From contig NZ_FMXQ01000001.1 of the NCBI RefSeq assembly GCF_900104485.1, forward strand, positions 620,001-684,000: 64,000 bases of DNA, given 5' to 3'. Position 1 is the first letter of the stretch. The number at the start of each line of letters is the position of its first letter. Origin of the DNA: Bauldia litoralis. GTDB lineage: Bacteria; Pseudomonadota; Alphaproteobacteria; Rhizobiales; Kaistiaceae. Shown here one piece after another: positions 1 to 8,397 of this stretch. Under the pieces are notes generated by a model, which saw nothing but the letters and a program-made list of their open reading frames with translations, did no database searches and had not been told where the DNA came from. The translations under genes and the position numbers were made by a program.

Positions 1-209
1 GCCTCGCCTTCGGTATCGGCGGCCTCGGCGCGGCGGCGCTCGGCATCCTTGCCGATCACACGAGCATCGCGTTCGTGTTCAAGGTCTGCTCGTTCCTGCC
101 GGCCGTCGGCCTGCTCACCGTGTTTCTTCCGAATGTCGACGGCAGGCGGAAGGACTCGACGCAAGTCTTGACCGGCACTGGACCAGGGAGACGCAGACCG
201 CAACCGTGA
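1..209 (+). CDS. fsr: MFS transporter, fosmidomycin resistance family (C-terminal end, partial)
   Basis: Only the last 69 codons are present; the reading frame begins before the window and stops at 207-209. The visible protein has a glycine/alanine-rich membrane segment (LAFGIGGLGAAALGILAD), then HTSIAFVFKVCSFLP and a last hydrophobic stretch ending LLTVFLPN. This HTS..FV.KVCSFLP.LGLLT.FLP ending is typical of Fsr, the inner-membrane MFS exporter linked to fosmidomycin resistance. A polar Arg-rich tail of about 20 residues follows. Family assignment is from the C-terminal signature only. The physiological substrate in this organism is unknown. Confidence 0.75.
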   Translation, partial: LAFGIGGLGAAALGILADHTSIAFVFKVCSFLPAVGLLTVFLPNVDGRRKDSTQVLTGTGPGRRRPQP

Positions 210-287
210 TGCGCTACAGGGACACAAGTTTGCCCCATAGATTGCACTGCTCTACAGTCCCCCTCCCGAGAGACGTGGGGGACAATA

Positions 288-1463
288 GTGAAATCGTCGG
301 GCGGGCAGCGACTATTAGCGCTCGATCATCTCAGGGCGCTAGCTGCAATTCTGGTCTTTTACTGGCACGGCATGCATTCCATGGGCGTGCGATACGACTA
401 TGTCGCCGGTGACTGGTTCACCAGCCTCATTGAGGAAGGCTGGGTCGGTGTCTCGCTGTTCATGGCGATCACCGGCTTCATGTTCACGGTCCTGACCCAC
501 GGCCGCGAGATACATTATGGTCAGTTCCTGCTGAATCGCTTCCTTCGGATCTTCCCCCTGCTGTTCCTGGTGACGCTCTACTCGGCGACTTACAACAAGT
601 CGGCCAGTCATTCGATGATGCTGCTGTTCAACCTACTCGGCGGCGGCGTGGTTTTCGGCACATGGACGCTCGTTGTCGAAGCGCAATTCTATCTCGCCTA
701 TCCCTTTATTCGGGACAAGCTCGTGAGGATGCGCGACGGCAACGTCGTCTGGTGGGCGACCATATTTTCCTGTGCCGCACTTGTCCTTCTCATGACAATT
801 CTGCGCGCTGCCTATTGGTACAAGACCGGCGAGGCCCAAACGATGTCCTACTGGACCATCTTCGGCCGCACCGACGACTTCGTCAGCGGGATCATCGCCG
901 GGCTGATCTACCTCCGATTCAGAAATCGGCCCCGCATCTGGTGGTCGCCGATCGCCCTCGCCGTGTCCGTTCTCGCGCTGCTCTGGCTGAACTCGATCTT
1001 CGCCCAGACAGGCGGCTTCTATAACCGGCCCGAGTACCCAAGTCCGTCGCCTCTCTGGATCATTTATCCCACGATCAGCGCCATTGCATGGTCCTCGCTG
1101 ATCCTTACCTACTGTCTCTTTGGCCGTCACTTCGAGGGCACCCTGGCCCGGGCGATCGGGTATCTCGGCGCGATCAGCTACTCGACATACATGCTGCACT
1201 TCGTGGTCTTGATATTTGCCAAGCAGGCGGCTGAGTCGCTTGGCTTCCTCAGGTTGTTGCCCGGACGCGCGTTGGAAAATGCCCTGCTGGTCCTGACTAT
1301 CTGGCACTTGCCGATCACCCTGATTCTCGCTGCCATCTCCTACGAGCTGATCGAGAAGGCGTTCCTCAACAAGCGCCGGCCCTATCTTGGCCCACGGCAA
1401 GGTTCCACCCCGGCCATGCCGCAGGGGGCCGGATTGTCGCCGTCAGGGGCACCGGCTCCGTGA
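288..1463 (+). CDS. Acyltransferase 3 family membrane protein (OafA/YrhL-like)
   Basis: A 391-residue polytopic inner-membrane acyltransferase (Acyl_transf_3). Family members move acetyl or other acyl groups onto surface glycans or other envelope molecules. The N-terminus carries the hallmark LDHLRALAAILVFYWHG, with the conserved His at residue 27. About ten hydrophobic segments follow and the last is near residue 350; the C-terminal 40 residues are polar and Pro-rich. The start is a GTG preceded by a GGGGGA Shine-Dalgarno-like run. The gene stands alone between the fsr end and a minus-strand terminator. No glycosyltransferases are adjacent, so the acceptor cannot be inferred. Confidence 0.85.
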   Translation: MKSSGGQRLLALDHLRALAAILVFYWHGMHSMGVRYDYVAGDWFTSLIEEGWVGVSLFMAITGFMFTVLTHGREIHYGQFLLNRFLRIFPLLFLVTLYSATYNKSASHSMMLLFNLLGGGVVFGTWTLVVEAQFYLAYPFIRDKLVRMRDGNVVWWATIFSCAALVLLMTILRAAYWYKTGEAQTMSYWTIFGRTDDFVSGIIAGLIYLRFRNRPRIWWSPIALAVSVLALLWLNSIFAQTGGFYNRPEYPSPSPLWIIYPTISAIAWSSLILTYCLFGRHFEGTLARAIGYLGAISYSTYMLHFVVLIFAKQAAESLGFLRLLPGRALENALLVLTIWHLPITLILAAISYELIEKAFLNKRRPYLGPRQGSTPAMPQGAGLSPSGAPAP

Positions 1464-1487
1464 GCGGCCGGATGGCCGCGCCGCAGC

Positions 1488-1520
1488 AAAAAAACGGCGG
1501 TGGCCGATAAGCCACCGCCG
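1488..1520 (-). terminator. Rho-independent terminator of the downstream DUF1344 gene
   Basis: A perfect 10-bp GC-rich stem (CGGCGGTGGC 1495-1504 pairing with GCCACCGCCG 1511-1520) with a 6-nt loop. On the minus strand it is followed directly by seven T residues (A run at 1488-1494 on the plus strand). It lies 22 bp past the stop codon of the minus-strand gene at 1543-1830. Confidence 0.9.
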
Positions 1521-1542
1521 CGTTTCAGCGAAGCATGGACAA

Positions 1543-1830
1543 TTACTCGTCGCCGCGATTCTCTTCCATCACGTTGCCGTCGGTGACGACGTCGAAGGTG
1601 TTGATCATGTTGGTGTCGGAGTCATAGTCGACCATGATCTGCTCGCCGACATTGAGTTCGGCGGCGTCGAAGCCGGTCGGCAGCTGCAGCGTGGCGCCAT
1701 TGTCGATGGTCACGGTGCCCGCGGCCTGGTCGACACTGGTGATGACGGCGCGTGTCTCGAAGGCCATCGCACCAAAAGAAGAAGCGGCCATCAGGGCGGC
1801 GGCACCGGTCGCGATCATGAACTTACGCAT
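1543..1830 (-). CDS. DUF1344 family exported protein (paralogue 1)
   Basis: A 95-residue protein with an N-terminal signal peptide (MRKFMIATGAAALMAAS..., probable cleavage after AMA near residue 23). The mature part is a small beta-rich domain: TRAVITSVDQAAGTVTIDNG, then LQLPTGFDAAELNVGEQIMVDYD. This pattern of 'I.S.D...GTVT...G....LP...D...L..G..V...Y' is the DUF1344 family, found mainly in rhizobia and relatives, with unknown function and probably periplasmic. The C-terminus is acidic. It pairs with a second DUF1344 gene 340 bp upstream on the same strand but has its own terminator, so the two are probably separate transcripts. Confidence 0.85.
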   Translation of the reverse strand: MRKFMIATGAAALMAASSFGAMAFETRAVITSVDQAAGTVTIDNGATLQLPTGFDAAELNVGEQIMVDYDSDTNMINTFDVVTDGNVMEENRGDE

Positions 1831-2122
1831 GTGAAAACCTCATGTTTCGTTGTGGCCGCCCGGGGCATTCTTCGGTGGGCGGCCAGTCCTGCCCCTTGCT
1901 GCCAACAACCAAGGCGGCCGGGGTCCGTTCCCGGAACTTCCGCAAATATCGGCCTAGAATTTCTGGAACCATTTGCCCCGGATCGACATCGCGACGCGCA
2001 GGCGCCAAGCTGTTGATCCGAAAGAGCGCGCGGTCGCTTTTCGGCCGCAATTCAAGGCCGGATGCACGACGACCACGACCGCCCCCGAGAGAGGCAGCGC
2101 GGCGAGGAAAACAGGGTGGAAA
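1831..2122. other. Intergenic region between the two DUF1344 genes
   Basis: About 290 bp with no convincing gene: open frames here are short, Arg-rich and lack start signals. It must hold the promoter of the 1543-1830 gene, but no clear -35/-10 pair could be picked out. The distal end carries the terminator of the second DUF1344 gene. Confidence 0.5.
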
Positions 2123-2148
2123 GGCGGCGGCGAAATTGCGCCGCCGCC
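2123..2148 (-). terminator. Probable terminator of DUF1344 paralogue 2
   Basis: A perfect 10-bp stem, GGCGGCGGCG (2123-2132) with CGCCGCCGCC (2139-2148), loop AAATTG. On the minus strand it is followed by an interrupted T-rich stretch (TTTCCACCCTGTTTT). A second 7-bp hairpin (2154-2171) sits between it and the stop codon. Confidence 0.6.
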
Positions 2149-2171
2149 AGACTGTCGGTCGGGAGACCGAC

Positions 2172-2435
2172 TTACATCGCGGAGTCTTCGACCGAGGTGG
2201 CGGTCATGACGCCGCCTTCGCCTTCCTCGTACTCGATCGTCACGTCCTGGCCGATCTGGAGAGAGGCCGCATCGACCGTCGCCGGCAAGGTGAAGGTCTC
2301 GCCCGTGGCGAGCGTCACCGTCCCGGCGGTGGTATCGATACTTTCGATGGTTCCGGTCGCTTCCTCGGCAAATGCACCGACAGACGACACGGCGAGGAGA
2401 GCGGCGGCGCTGGCCGCGACCATCAACTTGCGCAT
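2172..2435 (-). CDS. DUF1344 family exported protein (paralogue 2)
   Basis: An 87-residue exported protein: signal peptide MRKLMVAASAAALLAVSSVG, cleavage near AFA-E, then EATGTIESIDTTAGTVTLATG and LPATVDAASLQIGQDVTIEYE, a clear DUF1344 domain. I chose the ATG at 2435 because AGAGGTG lies 7 nt upstream; an in-frame start 42 nt further upstream adds an implausible Arg/Lys segment before the signal peptide. It shares the signal-peptide style and domain pattern of the 1543-1830 product but only moderate identity, so this is an older duplication. Function unknown. Confidence 0.85.
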   Translation of the reverse strand: MRKLMVAASAAALLAVSSVGAFAEEATGTIESIDTTAGTVTLATGETFTLPATVDAASLQIGQDVTIEYEEGEGGVMTATSVEDSAM

Positions 2436-2561
2436 CTTGGACACCTCTAGCTTGCTGGCCGTTCGCGGTCTTGCCACGACAACGGCGAAACACCCCCAAG
2501 CCGCCGACTCAACGTCGGCATCCGGGCTTCGTTCCCGGCCTGAGGGTCGGTCAGAATTTTT

Positions 2562-3014
2562 TTACTGGCTGGGCAGACTGCCGGAAACGACGTAAGCCGA
2601 CGCCCAGTTTCCGGCGAGATCGACCAGCGCCTCGAAGACCAGGGCGTCGCCACCAACCGAGAGTCTGTCAGACGAGTCGCCATAGACCGGCGCCTGCAGG
2701 ATCACCCGCATCTCGCTAAAGCGACCGCAGGATTTTTCGGCTTTCAGGTCGTTATAGGTAGCGAGCGCCGCCCTGGCGCTGGTCTGGCGGGCCTCGGCCA
2801 GTTGCTGGGCGAAGGCGCGGGAAATGCAGAGCACCCAGTTCCGCACGACCATTTCCGTGTCGAGCTTGTAGTCGGCCGTCAACGACACCGCGGCCGTCGC
2901 CACCGCCGTATCCGGTTCGAAGTCGACCGGCGCAGCGGCCTGTGCCGGCAGTACAAACCCGAGAGACGCGCCGAGCAAGGCGGCAACCGCCGCACACTTG
3001 AAAGGATGGTTCAT
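2562..3014 (-). CDS. Hypothetical exported protein
   Basis: A 150-residue protein I do not recognise. It has a good signal peptide (hydrophobic core AAVAALLGASLGFVL, cleavage after AQA near residue 27). The mature part has an alpha-helical middle (VLCISRAFAQQLAEARQTSARAALATYNDL), with Cys residues at about 63 and 95 that could form a disulfide in the periplasm. The C-terminal half looks like beta strands (MRVILQAPVYG, ALVFEALVDLAGNWASAYVV). The ATG start has a GGGGGCTGAG stretch upstream. It is encoded upstream of DUF1344 paralogue 2 on the same strand, with a 126-bp gap. Confidence 0.6.
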   Translation of the reverse strand: MNHPFKCAAVAALLGASLGFVLPAQAAAPVDFEPDTAVATAAVSLTADYKLDTEMVVRNWVLCISRAFAQQLAEARQTSARAALATYNDLKAEKSCGRFSEMRVILQAPVYGDSSDRLSVGGDALVFEALVDLAGNWASAYVVSGSLPSQ

Positions 3015-3259
3015 CTCAGCCCCCGCTGGAAAGCGACCACCACCGGCGGTCTCGTTTTCGAACAGTCACCCCGAATCAAAGCCTAAGGAGACGATCCGGA
3101 GGGAGCAACGCGCCGGGGCAATCAAGTCGGACCTGTGACCCTGAGGCAACGGTGACTTTCTTTCGCCACGACCACGGAACCATTCCGCGACTTGACGCGG
3201 CGGGCCCGAGGGCGACACATGCCGGGCAACGACAAACACCAGACACCGGGGAACGCCTG

Positions 3260-4435
3260 ATGCCGCTCGATACCAGCTCCGAATTCGCCCTTCCCGAAGA
3301 CTCCGATCGCGCCACGCTGGTCGGCCGCGTCTGGCGCCCCGACCGGGAAGGCCCTTCGGTCGTCGTCCTGCGCGGAACCGAGATCGTCGACATCAGCGCC
3401 ATCGCGGCGACGATGCGCGATCTCTGCGAGATGCCGGAACCGGCGGCGCTCGCCCGCGACGCGGCCGGGGAGCCGATCGGGCTGTTCGAGGAAATTCTCG
3501 CCAACACACCGCCCGGCAGTCGCGACCCCGCCAAACCGTGGCTGCTGGCGCCGATCGACCTGCAGGCGATCAAGGCGGCCGGCGTCACCTTCGCCGTTTC
3601 CATGCTTGAGCGGGTGATCGAGGAGCAGGCGCGGGGCGCGCCCGAGAAGGCGGCGGCGATCCGCACCGAGATGCAATCGGCGATCGGCGAGGACCTCGCC
3701 AGGCTGAAGCCCGGCTCCGAGGCGGCGATGGCGCTCAAGCAGCACCTCGTCGACAAGGGCATGTGGTCGCAATATCTCGAGGTCGGCATCGGGCCCGACG
3801 CCGAGGTCTTCACCAAGGCGCCGTCGATGGCGGCCGTCGGTCACCTCGCCGATATCGGCATCCGCGCCGATTCGACCTGGAACAATCCCGAGCCGGAGGT
3901 GGCGCTGGTCGGCGCCTCGTCCGGGAAAATCGTCGGCGCGACGCTCGGCAATGACGTCAACCTGCGCGACTTCGAGGGTCGTTCGGCCCTGCTCCTCGGC
4001 AAGGCCAAGGACAACAATGCCAGCGCCTCGCTCGGTCCCTTCATCAGGCTCTTCGACGCAAGCTTCAGCCTCGACGACATTCGCAACGCCGAGATCCGGC
4101 TGACCGTCGACGGCCCCGAGGGCTACCGTCTAGATGGCGCCAGCGCGATGAACATGATCAGTCGCGACCCGGCCGACCTGATGAGCGCCACGATCGGAAA
4201 GGACCATCAGTATCCCGACGGGCTGGTGCTTTATCTCGGCACCATGTTCGCGCCGATCGAGGATCGCGACGTGGCGGGCGAAGGCTTCACCCACAAGGTC
4301 GGCGACATCGTCACCATCGCCTCGCCGACGCTTGGCCGGCTGTCCAACACGGTGGTCTATTCGAGCGACGCCGAGCCGTGGACCTTCGGTCTCGGCACGC
4401 TCATGCGCAACCTCGCCAAGCGCGGGTTGATCTAG
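3260..4435 (+). CDS. Fumarylacetoacetate hydrolase family protein (sugar-acid dehydratase-like, about 390 aa)
   Basis: A 391-residue member of the long FAA-hydrolase subfamily that, in related bacteria, accompanies oxidative sugar pathways and acts on 2-keto-3-deoxy sugar acids or similar beta-keto acids. The catalytic domain has the metal-binding pair in WNNPEPEVAL (Glu211 and Glu213), then GNDVNLRDFEGRSALLLGKA and DNNASASLGPFIRLFD, and a C-terminal GLVLYLGTMFAP. Upstream is the helical LLAPIDLQAIKAAGVTFA region. The ATG at 3260 has GGGGA 8 nt upstream; the longer frame starting at 3152 gives a low-complexity leader and was rejected. The exact substrate is not determined. The nearest sugar dehydrogenase (29930-30865) is far away. 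Confidence 0.8.
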   Translation: MPLDTSSEFALPEDSDRATLVGRVWRPDREGPSVVVLRGTEIVDISAIAATMRDLCEMPEPAALARDAAGEPIGLFEEILANTPPGSRDPAKPWLLAPIDLQAIKAAGVTFAVSMLERVIEEQARGAPEKAAAIRTEMQSAIGEDLARLKPGSEAAMALKQHLVDKGMWSQYLEVGIGPDAEVFTKAPSMAAVGHLADIGIRADSTWNNPEPEVALVGASSGKIVGATLGNDVNLRDFEGRSALLLGKAKDNNASASLGPFIRLFDASFSLDDIRNAEIRLTVDGPEGYRLDGASAMNMISRDPADLMSATIGKDHQYPDGLVLYLGTMFAPIEDRDVAGEGFTHKVGDIVTIASPTLGRLSNTVVYSSDAEPWTFGLGTLMRNLAKRGLI

Positions 4436-4437
4436 AT

Positions 4438-4983
4438 CTAGGTCGAAAGGCCGAGTGCCGCGCGAACAGCGGTGATCAGACGGGCGTCGTCCCAGTAGCT
4501 GGCGCGCAGCCACTCCGGGGCGGCGGCGACTTCGTCGACATGGCCCGGCACCCAGCCGATGCGGAGGGCAACGCCGTCGCGGCCGGGCGCCGCCCCGTAC
4601 ATCGCCGCCAGCGCCTCGAAAACCGCTTTCGACGCGCCATAGGCATTCTGCGGCCGGCCATCCTTCGGCGCCGCCCAGGCGGACGAAGCCAGCACGATGC
4701 GCGGCACGCCGGCCTCGGCGCAGGCAGCGACGAGGCGCGCCGTGTTGGTCACCGCCTGCCAGTGCACGGCATCCGGCGCATCCGGATCGGCGCTGGTGGC
4801 GAGATGGACCACCGCCTCGGCGGCGGCCAGCGCCTCGCGAATATCCGCGCTGGAATAATCGAGGGTGGCGAGATCGGCGACGATATCGGCGCCCGGCCGG
4901 ACGTCGAGTCCGACCGCGCCGGGCAACACGGCCATCAGACGACGGCCGATATTGCCCTCGGAACCCGTGACAAGGAAGGTCAA
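4438..4983 (-). CDS. NAD-dependent epimerase/dehydratase (short extended-SDR)
   Basis: A 181-residue Rossmann protein. The N-terminal TGSEGNIGRRL (residues 7-17) is the TGxxGxxG nucleotide-binding loop. VVHLATSADPD is the NAD-binding strand, and YGASK (near residue 118) is the YxxxK catalytic pair, with a preceding LASSAW Ser. The protein lacks most of the C-terminal substrate lobe usual in about 270-300-residue relatives, so substrate choice is open. It starts 9 bp after the stop of the BenE-type transporter, so the two are probably co-transcribed. It converges on the FAA-hydrolase gene with only 2 bp between stop codons. Confidence 0.75.
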   Translation of the reverse strand: MTFLVTGSEGNIGRRLMAVLPGAVGLDVRPGADIVADLATLDYSSADIREALAAAEAVVHLATSADPDAPDAVHWQAVTNTARLVAACAEAGVPRIVLASSAWAAPKDGRPQNAYGASKAVFEALAAMYGAAPGRDGVALRIGWVPGHVDEVAAAPEWLRASYWDDARLITAVRAALGLST

Positions 4984-4992
4984 GGCCCCTCC

Positions 4993-6144
4993 CTATCCGG
5001 TCTTCGGCTGAAACTTCAGGATCGCCATCAGCGCGCCACCGGCAATCAGCCCCCAGAAGGCGGCGCTGACGCCGAAGAAGGAGAGGCCGGAAGCCGTGGT
5101 GATGAAGGTGATGACAGCGGGCAGGCGATCGTCCTCCTGCGCCACCGCCGCCGACAGCGAACTGCCGAAACTGCCCAGCAGCGCGAGACCCGCCACCGCC
5201 TGAATCAGAAGCGGCGGGGTCTGGGCGACAAAGGCGGCCGCATAGGCGGCGCCGAGGCCGAGGACGATATAGGCGCAGCCGGCAACGATCGTCGCCACCC
5301 AGCGCCGCGACGGATCGGGATGGGCTTCCGGCCCGGCCGACAGGGCGGCGGTGATCGCCGCCAGCGCATAGGAATGACCGCCGACGATGGCGGTGGCGAT
5401 ACCGGCCAGGCCGGTCGCCGTGAAGATCGGCCCGACCGGCGGGCGATAGCCGTTGGCGCGCAGGACGGCGAGGCCCGGGATCGCCTGCGAGGCCATCGAG
5501 ACGATGAACAGCGGCAGCGCCAGGCCGATCATCGCGTCGAGGGAGAAGACCGGCATCACCGGCACCAGCGCCGGCAGCCCGACCGCCACCGCCGACGGCA
5601 GCGGCGTCGATATGCCGACCATCACCGCCGTCACCACCACCGCGATCGGCACCGCATAGAAGCGGGCGAAACGCAGTGCGATCGCCCAGGCGATGACGAT
5701 CGGCAGGGCGAGCGCCGGCAATTCGCCGACGGCGCGGACCGGTGCGAGACAAATGTCGAGCAGGATGCCGGCCAGCATGGCATTGGCGAGCGTCATCGGG
5801 ATCGCCGCCACCGCCCGGCCGAAGGGACGCCAGACCCCGGCGATCAGCGTCAACAGGCCAGCGCCGAGAAACGCCCCGACGGCCACCGGGAACCCGCCGT
5901 CGGGAACGCCGGTGGCGATGAGCAGCACCGAGGCCGGCGTCGACCAGGCGATCATGATCGGCATCCGCAGCCGGGCGCTGAAGGCGATGCTCAACAGGCC
6001 GGTGGCAACCGACAGGATGAAGAGGCCCGACGCCGCCTCGGCCTGTGACGCGCCGGCGGCATTGAGCCCGGCCAGCACGATGGCGAAGGCGGTGGCGAAG
6101 GCGACGACGGCGGTGAGAAGGCCGGCCGAAACGAGCTGGATCAC
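4993..6144 (-). CDS. BenE-family benzoate/H+ symporter-like transporter
   Basis: A polytopic permease of the BenE family (inner membrane, 11-12 hydrophobic segments). Diagnostic stretches are MPIMIAWSTPASVLLIATG, IPMTLANAMLAGILL and GHSYALAAITAALSAGPEAHPDPS. Family members import aromatic acids such as benzoate with protons, though many are of unknown specificity. The start is uncertain. I prefer GTG at 6144, with GGGAG 9 nt upstream, which puts IQLVSAGLLTAVVAF at the N-terminus as in relatives; a TTG at 6228 would add 28 polar residues. It is followed 9 bp later by a short epimerase. No benzoate-degradation genes are near. Confidence 0.8.
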   Translation of the reverse strand: MIQLVSAGLLTAVVAFATAFAIVLAGLNAAGASQAEAASGLFILSVATGLLSIAFSARLRMPIMIAWSTPASVLLIATGVPDGGFPVAVGAFLGAGLLTLIAGVWRPFGRAVAAIPMTLANAMLAGILLDICLAPVRAVGELPALALPIVIAWAIALRFARFYAVPIAVVVTAVMVGISTPLPSAVAVGLPALVPVMPVFSLDAMIGLALPLFIVSMASQAIPGLAVLRANGYRPPVGPIFTATGLAGIATAIVGGHSYALAAITAALSAGPEAHPDPSRRWVATIVAGCAYIVLGLGAAYAAAFVAQTPPLLIQAVAGLALLGSFGSSLSAAVAQEDDRLPAVITFITTASGLSFFGVSAAFWGLIAGGALMAILKFQPKTG

Positions 6145-6276
6145 CGGGATGCGACTCCCGGTCGATGATGGGCAAAGGGCTGGATCATGATGGCTTTGGA
6201 TTCCGATCGGCGGCGGCAATCTAGCCAATCACGCCTGTCGGATCAAAGCCGCCTTTCTGACCGCCACCGCTTTACC

Positions 6277-7335
6277 TCAGGCCGCGTCGACCCGCTTGAA
6301 GCGATTGAGCAGCGCCGTCGGCGCGCCGGACAGCAGCACGTCGAGATGGCGAAAGCGCTGGAAGCTGCCATTGACGGAAATGCGTGGCAGCGCGGTGAGA
6401 TGGCCGCTGTGTTCCGGGAACAGGACGCCCGGGCGGGTCGTCGTCGCGGTCAGGAAGCCAAGGTCGGCGGCAAGGGCGAAATCGCGCGGACCGGCCGAGC
6501 TCGGATCGCCGACCGGATAGGCGAAGTGCTTCGGCCGCGCGCCGAGTCGTTCCTCGATCCTGGCGGCACCGGCCTCCATCTCCCGGCGGGCGACATCGGC
6601 GCTGGCCTTGGCCACCTGGATATGGGTGTCGGTATGGGCGCCGATGGTGATCAGCGGATCAGCGGCGAAGGCGGCGATCTCATCCCAGTCCATGCAGATC
6701 TCGCGGCAGATGCCGGCCGCGTCGACGCCGGCCGCCACCGCCAGTTCGCGGCAGATCCGCCGCATGTCCTGCTCGTCGGGCAAACTGCGCAGCGACCAGT
6801 AGATCGTCGTGAAGGCTTCGTCCTTCGCCGAGTCGGTCGCGGTGTCGAAGCGCCGCATCTCGCCGTCGAGCATGACCTCGATGCTGTCGCTGGCGGCGAT
6901 CGCCCGCTCCAGCTCGATCCACCACAATTCGCCGGTGCCCTCGGCAAAGCTGGAGGGGAGATAAAGTGTCGCCGGCGCACCGTGGCGCTGGAGGATCGGC
7001 AGCGCGAAATCCCGGTTGTCCCGGTAGCCGTCGTCAAAGGTCAGCGCGATAAAGCGGCGTCCGAAATCCTGCTCGACGAGGCGGCGATGCATCTCGTTGA
7101 GGGTGACGAGATCGAAGCCGGCACCGCTGAGCCGGCCGATCACCTCGTCGAGAAACTCCGGCGTGATTTCCAGCGAGCTGTTCGGCTGGAACCCGTCAGG
7201 CAGCGCCGGCCGCACCCGGTGGAAGGTCAGGATCGTACCGACGCCCGCGAGGAACGGGCGCGCGAGGCGGTATCCGCCCGTGAAATAGAGTGTTTCCAGT
7301 CCGGCATGGATGACCGACTTGCCGATACGTGACAC
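6277..7335 (-). CDS. Polysaccharide deacetylase family protein (NodB-like, CE4)
   Basis: A 352-residue protein of the CE4/NodB superfamily, which removes N- or O-acetyl groups from glycans with a divalent metal. The first conserved strand is TILTFHRV (34-41). The NodB motif is TFDDGYRDN (99-107), giving the metal/catalytic Asp pair, and GAHTDTH is the His-rich metal motif. Further conserved parts are HFAYPVGDP and a C-terminal LPRISVNG. No signal peptide is evident, so it may act in the cytoplasm. GTG start with AAGGAGG 6 nt upstream. It is the last gene of the minus-strand operon headed by asnB, 36 bp after the NAD-synthase-like gene. Confidence 0.85.
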   Translation of the reverse strand: MSRIGKSVIHAGLETLYFTGGYRLARPFLAGVGTILTFHRVRPALPDGFQPNSSLEITPEFLDEVIGRLSGAGFDLVTLNEMHRRLVEQDFGRRFIALTFDDGYRDNRDFALPILQRHGAPATLYLPSSFAEGTGELWWIELERAIAASDSIEVMLDGEMRRFDTATDSAKDEAFTTIYWSLRSLPDEQDMRRICRELAVAAGVDAAGICREICMDWDEIAAFAADPLITIGAHTDTHIQVAKASADVARREMEAGAARIEERLGARPKHFAYPVGDPSSAGPRDFALAADLGFLTATTTRPGVLFPEHSGHLTALPRISVNGSFQRFRHLDVLLSGAPTALLNRFKRVDAA

Positions 7336-7371
7336 TGATTCCTCCTTCTCGAATGGCCGGGCGCCGCCTCG

Positions 7372-8397
7372 TCAGGCGCTCCTGGCCAGCACAGGCTCGA
7401 CGAGAATCGGAGCCTCGTGCAGATAACGCGTCGTCCGGCGCTTCGCCTCGATGTCGCGCCAGACCTGTTCGACCTGCTCGGCGGTCAGCCCGACGGCCGG
7501 CGCGACGCTGGCGGCCGCCAGGCCGTGAGTGAGGCCGTAAAGACAAAGGTCCATCTCGCGATATGGCAGGGAGAAGTAGAATTCCTCCTGCGTCTGGGCG
7601 AGCGACCAGGTGTCGGTGGTCGGCGGCCGCTGGCGGATTTCCTCCGGCGCACCGAGATGCTCCGCCAGTTGATAGACCTGCGTCTTGTAGAGATGGGCGA
7701 TCGGCTTGTGGTCAGCGGCGCCGTCGCCATTCTTGACGAAGAATCCCTGGTCATATTCGAGCCGGTTTGGCGTGCCGAGCACCGCGTAGTTCAGCCGGTC
7801 GGCGTGGTAATATTCGAGCTGCTTGCGGGTCCGCTGCTTCATGTTGGTGGCAGCGACGACACCGAGATAGACGTCGACCGGCATCCGCAGCTTGCGCGTC
7901 TCGCCGTCCGGCGACTGCACGATCAGGTAGGTGATGCTATAGCCCTTGCCCTCCAGCGAATTGGAGATGGCGACCTTGCAGCCCCAGCCCTTGCCGAAGT
8001 CCGGCACCAGGCGGCGGATGCAAGCGTCGCGGCGCTCGTAGCAGGCGGCGGCGGTGAGGATCGGCGCGATATCCTCGACGACCGACTCGATGCCGAGCCA
8101 GGCGGCGACTTCCTTGCCGAGGCGCAAGCTCTCCGGGTCGGAGTCGGTTTCCGGCATGAGCACGGCCAGCACCTTGCCCGGCCCGAACGCCCTGACGGCG
8201 AGCGCGGCGGTGACGGTCGAGTCGATGCCGCCGGACAGGCCGAGGACGCAGCCGCGGCGCCGCAGGCGACGGGTGATCTGCTCCCGCATCGACGTGGCGA
8301 TGCGATCGACCTCGATCTCGGCATTGAGGGTCAGCGCATGGGGAAGCAGCGCCGCGACGGGCGAGGTATCGATCGGCAGGGCGTTGACCTGGGTCAC
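7372..8397 (-). CDS. NAD synthase-like ATP-dependent ligase (NadE family)
   Basis: A 341-residue N-type ATP-pyrophosphatase. The PP-loop SGGIDS is at residues 55-60, VLMPETDSDPES matches the NadE P2-like region, and GDGAADHKPIAHLYKTQV is the conserved C-terminal NadE signature. It lacks a glutaminase domain, so it would use ammonia or an amine. It has an insert of about 50 residues (115-165, Cys-containing) not seen in short NadE proteins. Its GTG start overlaps the ligase stop (GTGA, 8394-8397). Its place between an acyl-ligase and a deacetylase suggests it makes an amide in a specialised pathway rather than, or as well as, NAD. That reassignment is inference. Confidence 0.75.
   Translation of the reverse strand: MTQVNALPIDTSPVAALLPHALTLNAEIEVDRIATSMREQITRRLRRRGCVLGLSGGIDSTVTAALAVRAFGPGKVLAVLMPETDSDPESLRLGKEVAAWLGIESVVEDIAPILTAAACYERRDACIRRLVPDFGKGWGCKVAISNSLEGKGYSITYLIVQSPDGETRKLRMPVDVYLGVVAATNMKQRTRKQLEYYHADRLNYAVLGTPNRLEYDQGFFVKNGDGAADHKPIAHLYKTQVYQLAEHLGAPEEIRQRPPTTDTWSLAQTQEEFYFSLPYREMDLCLYGLTHGLAAASVAPAVGLTAEQVEQVWRDIEAKRRTTRYLHEAPILVEPVLARSA

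Noticed and set aside
4130-6175. Open frame of about 680 codons on the minus strand
   Set aside because: Out-of-frame overlap with the BenE-like and epimerase genes; extreme Arg/Gly composition.
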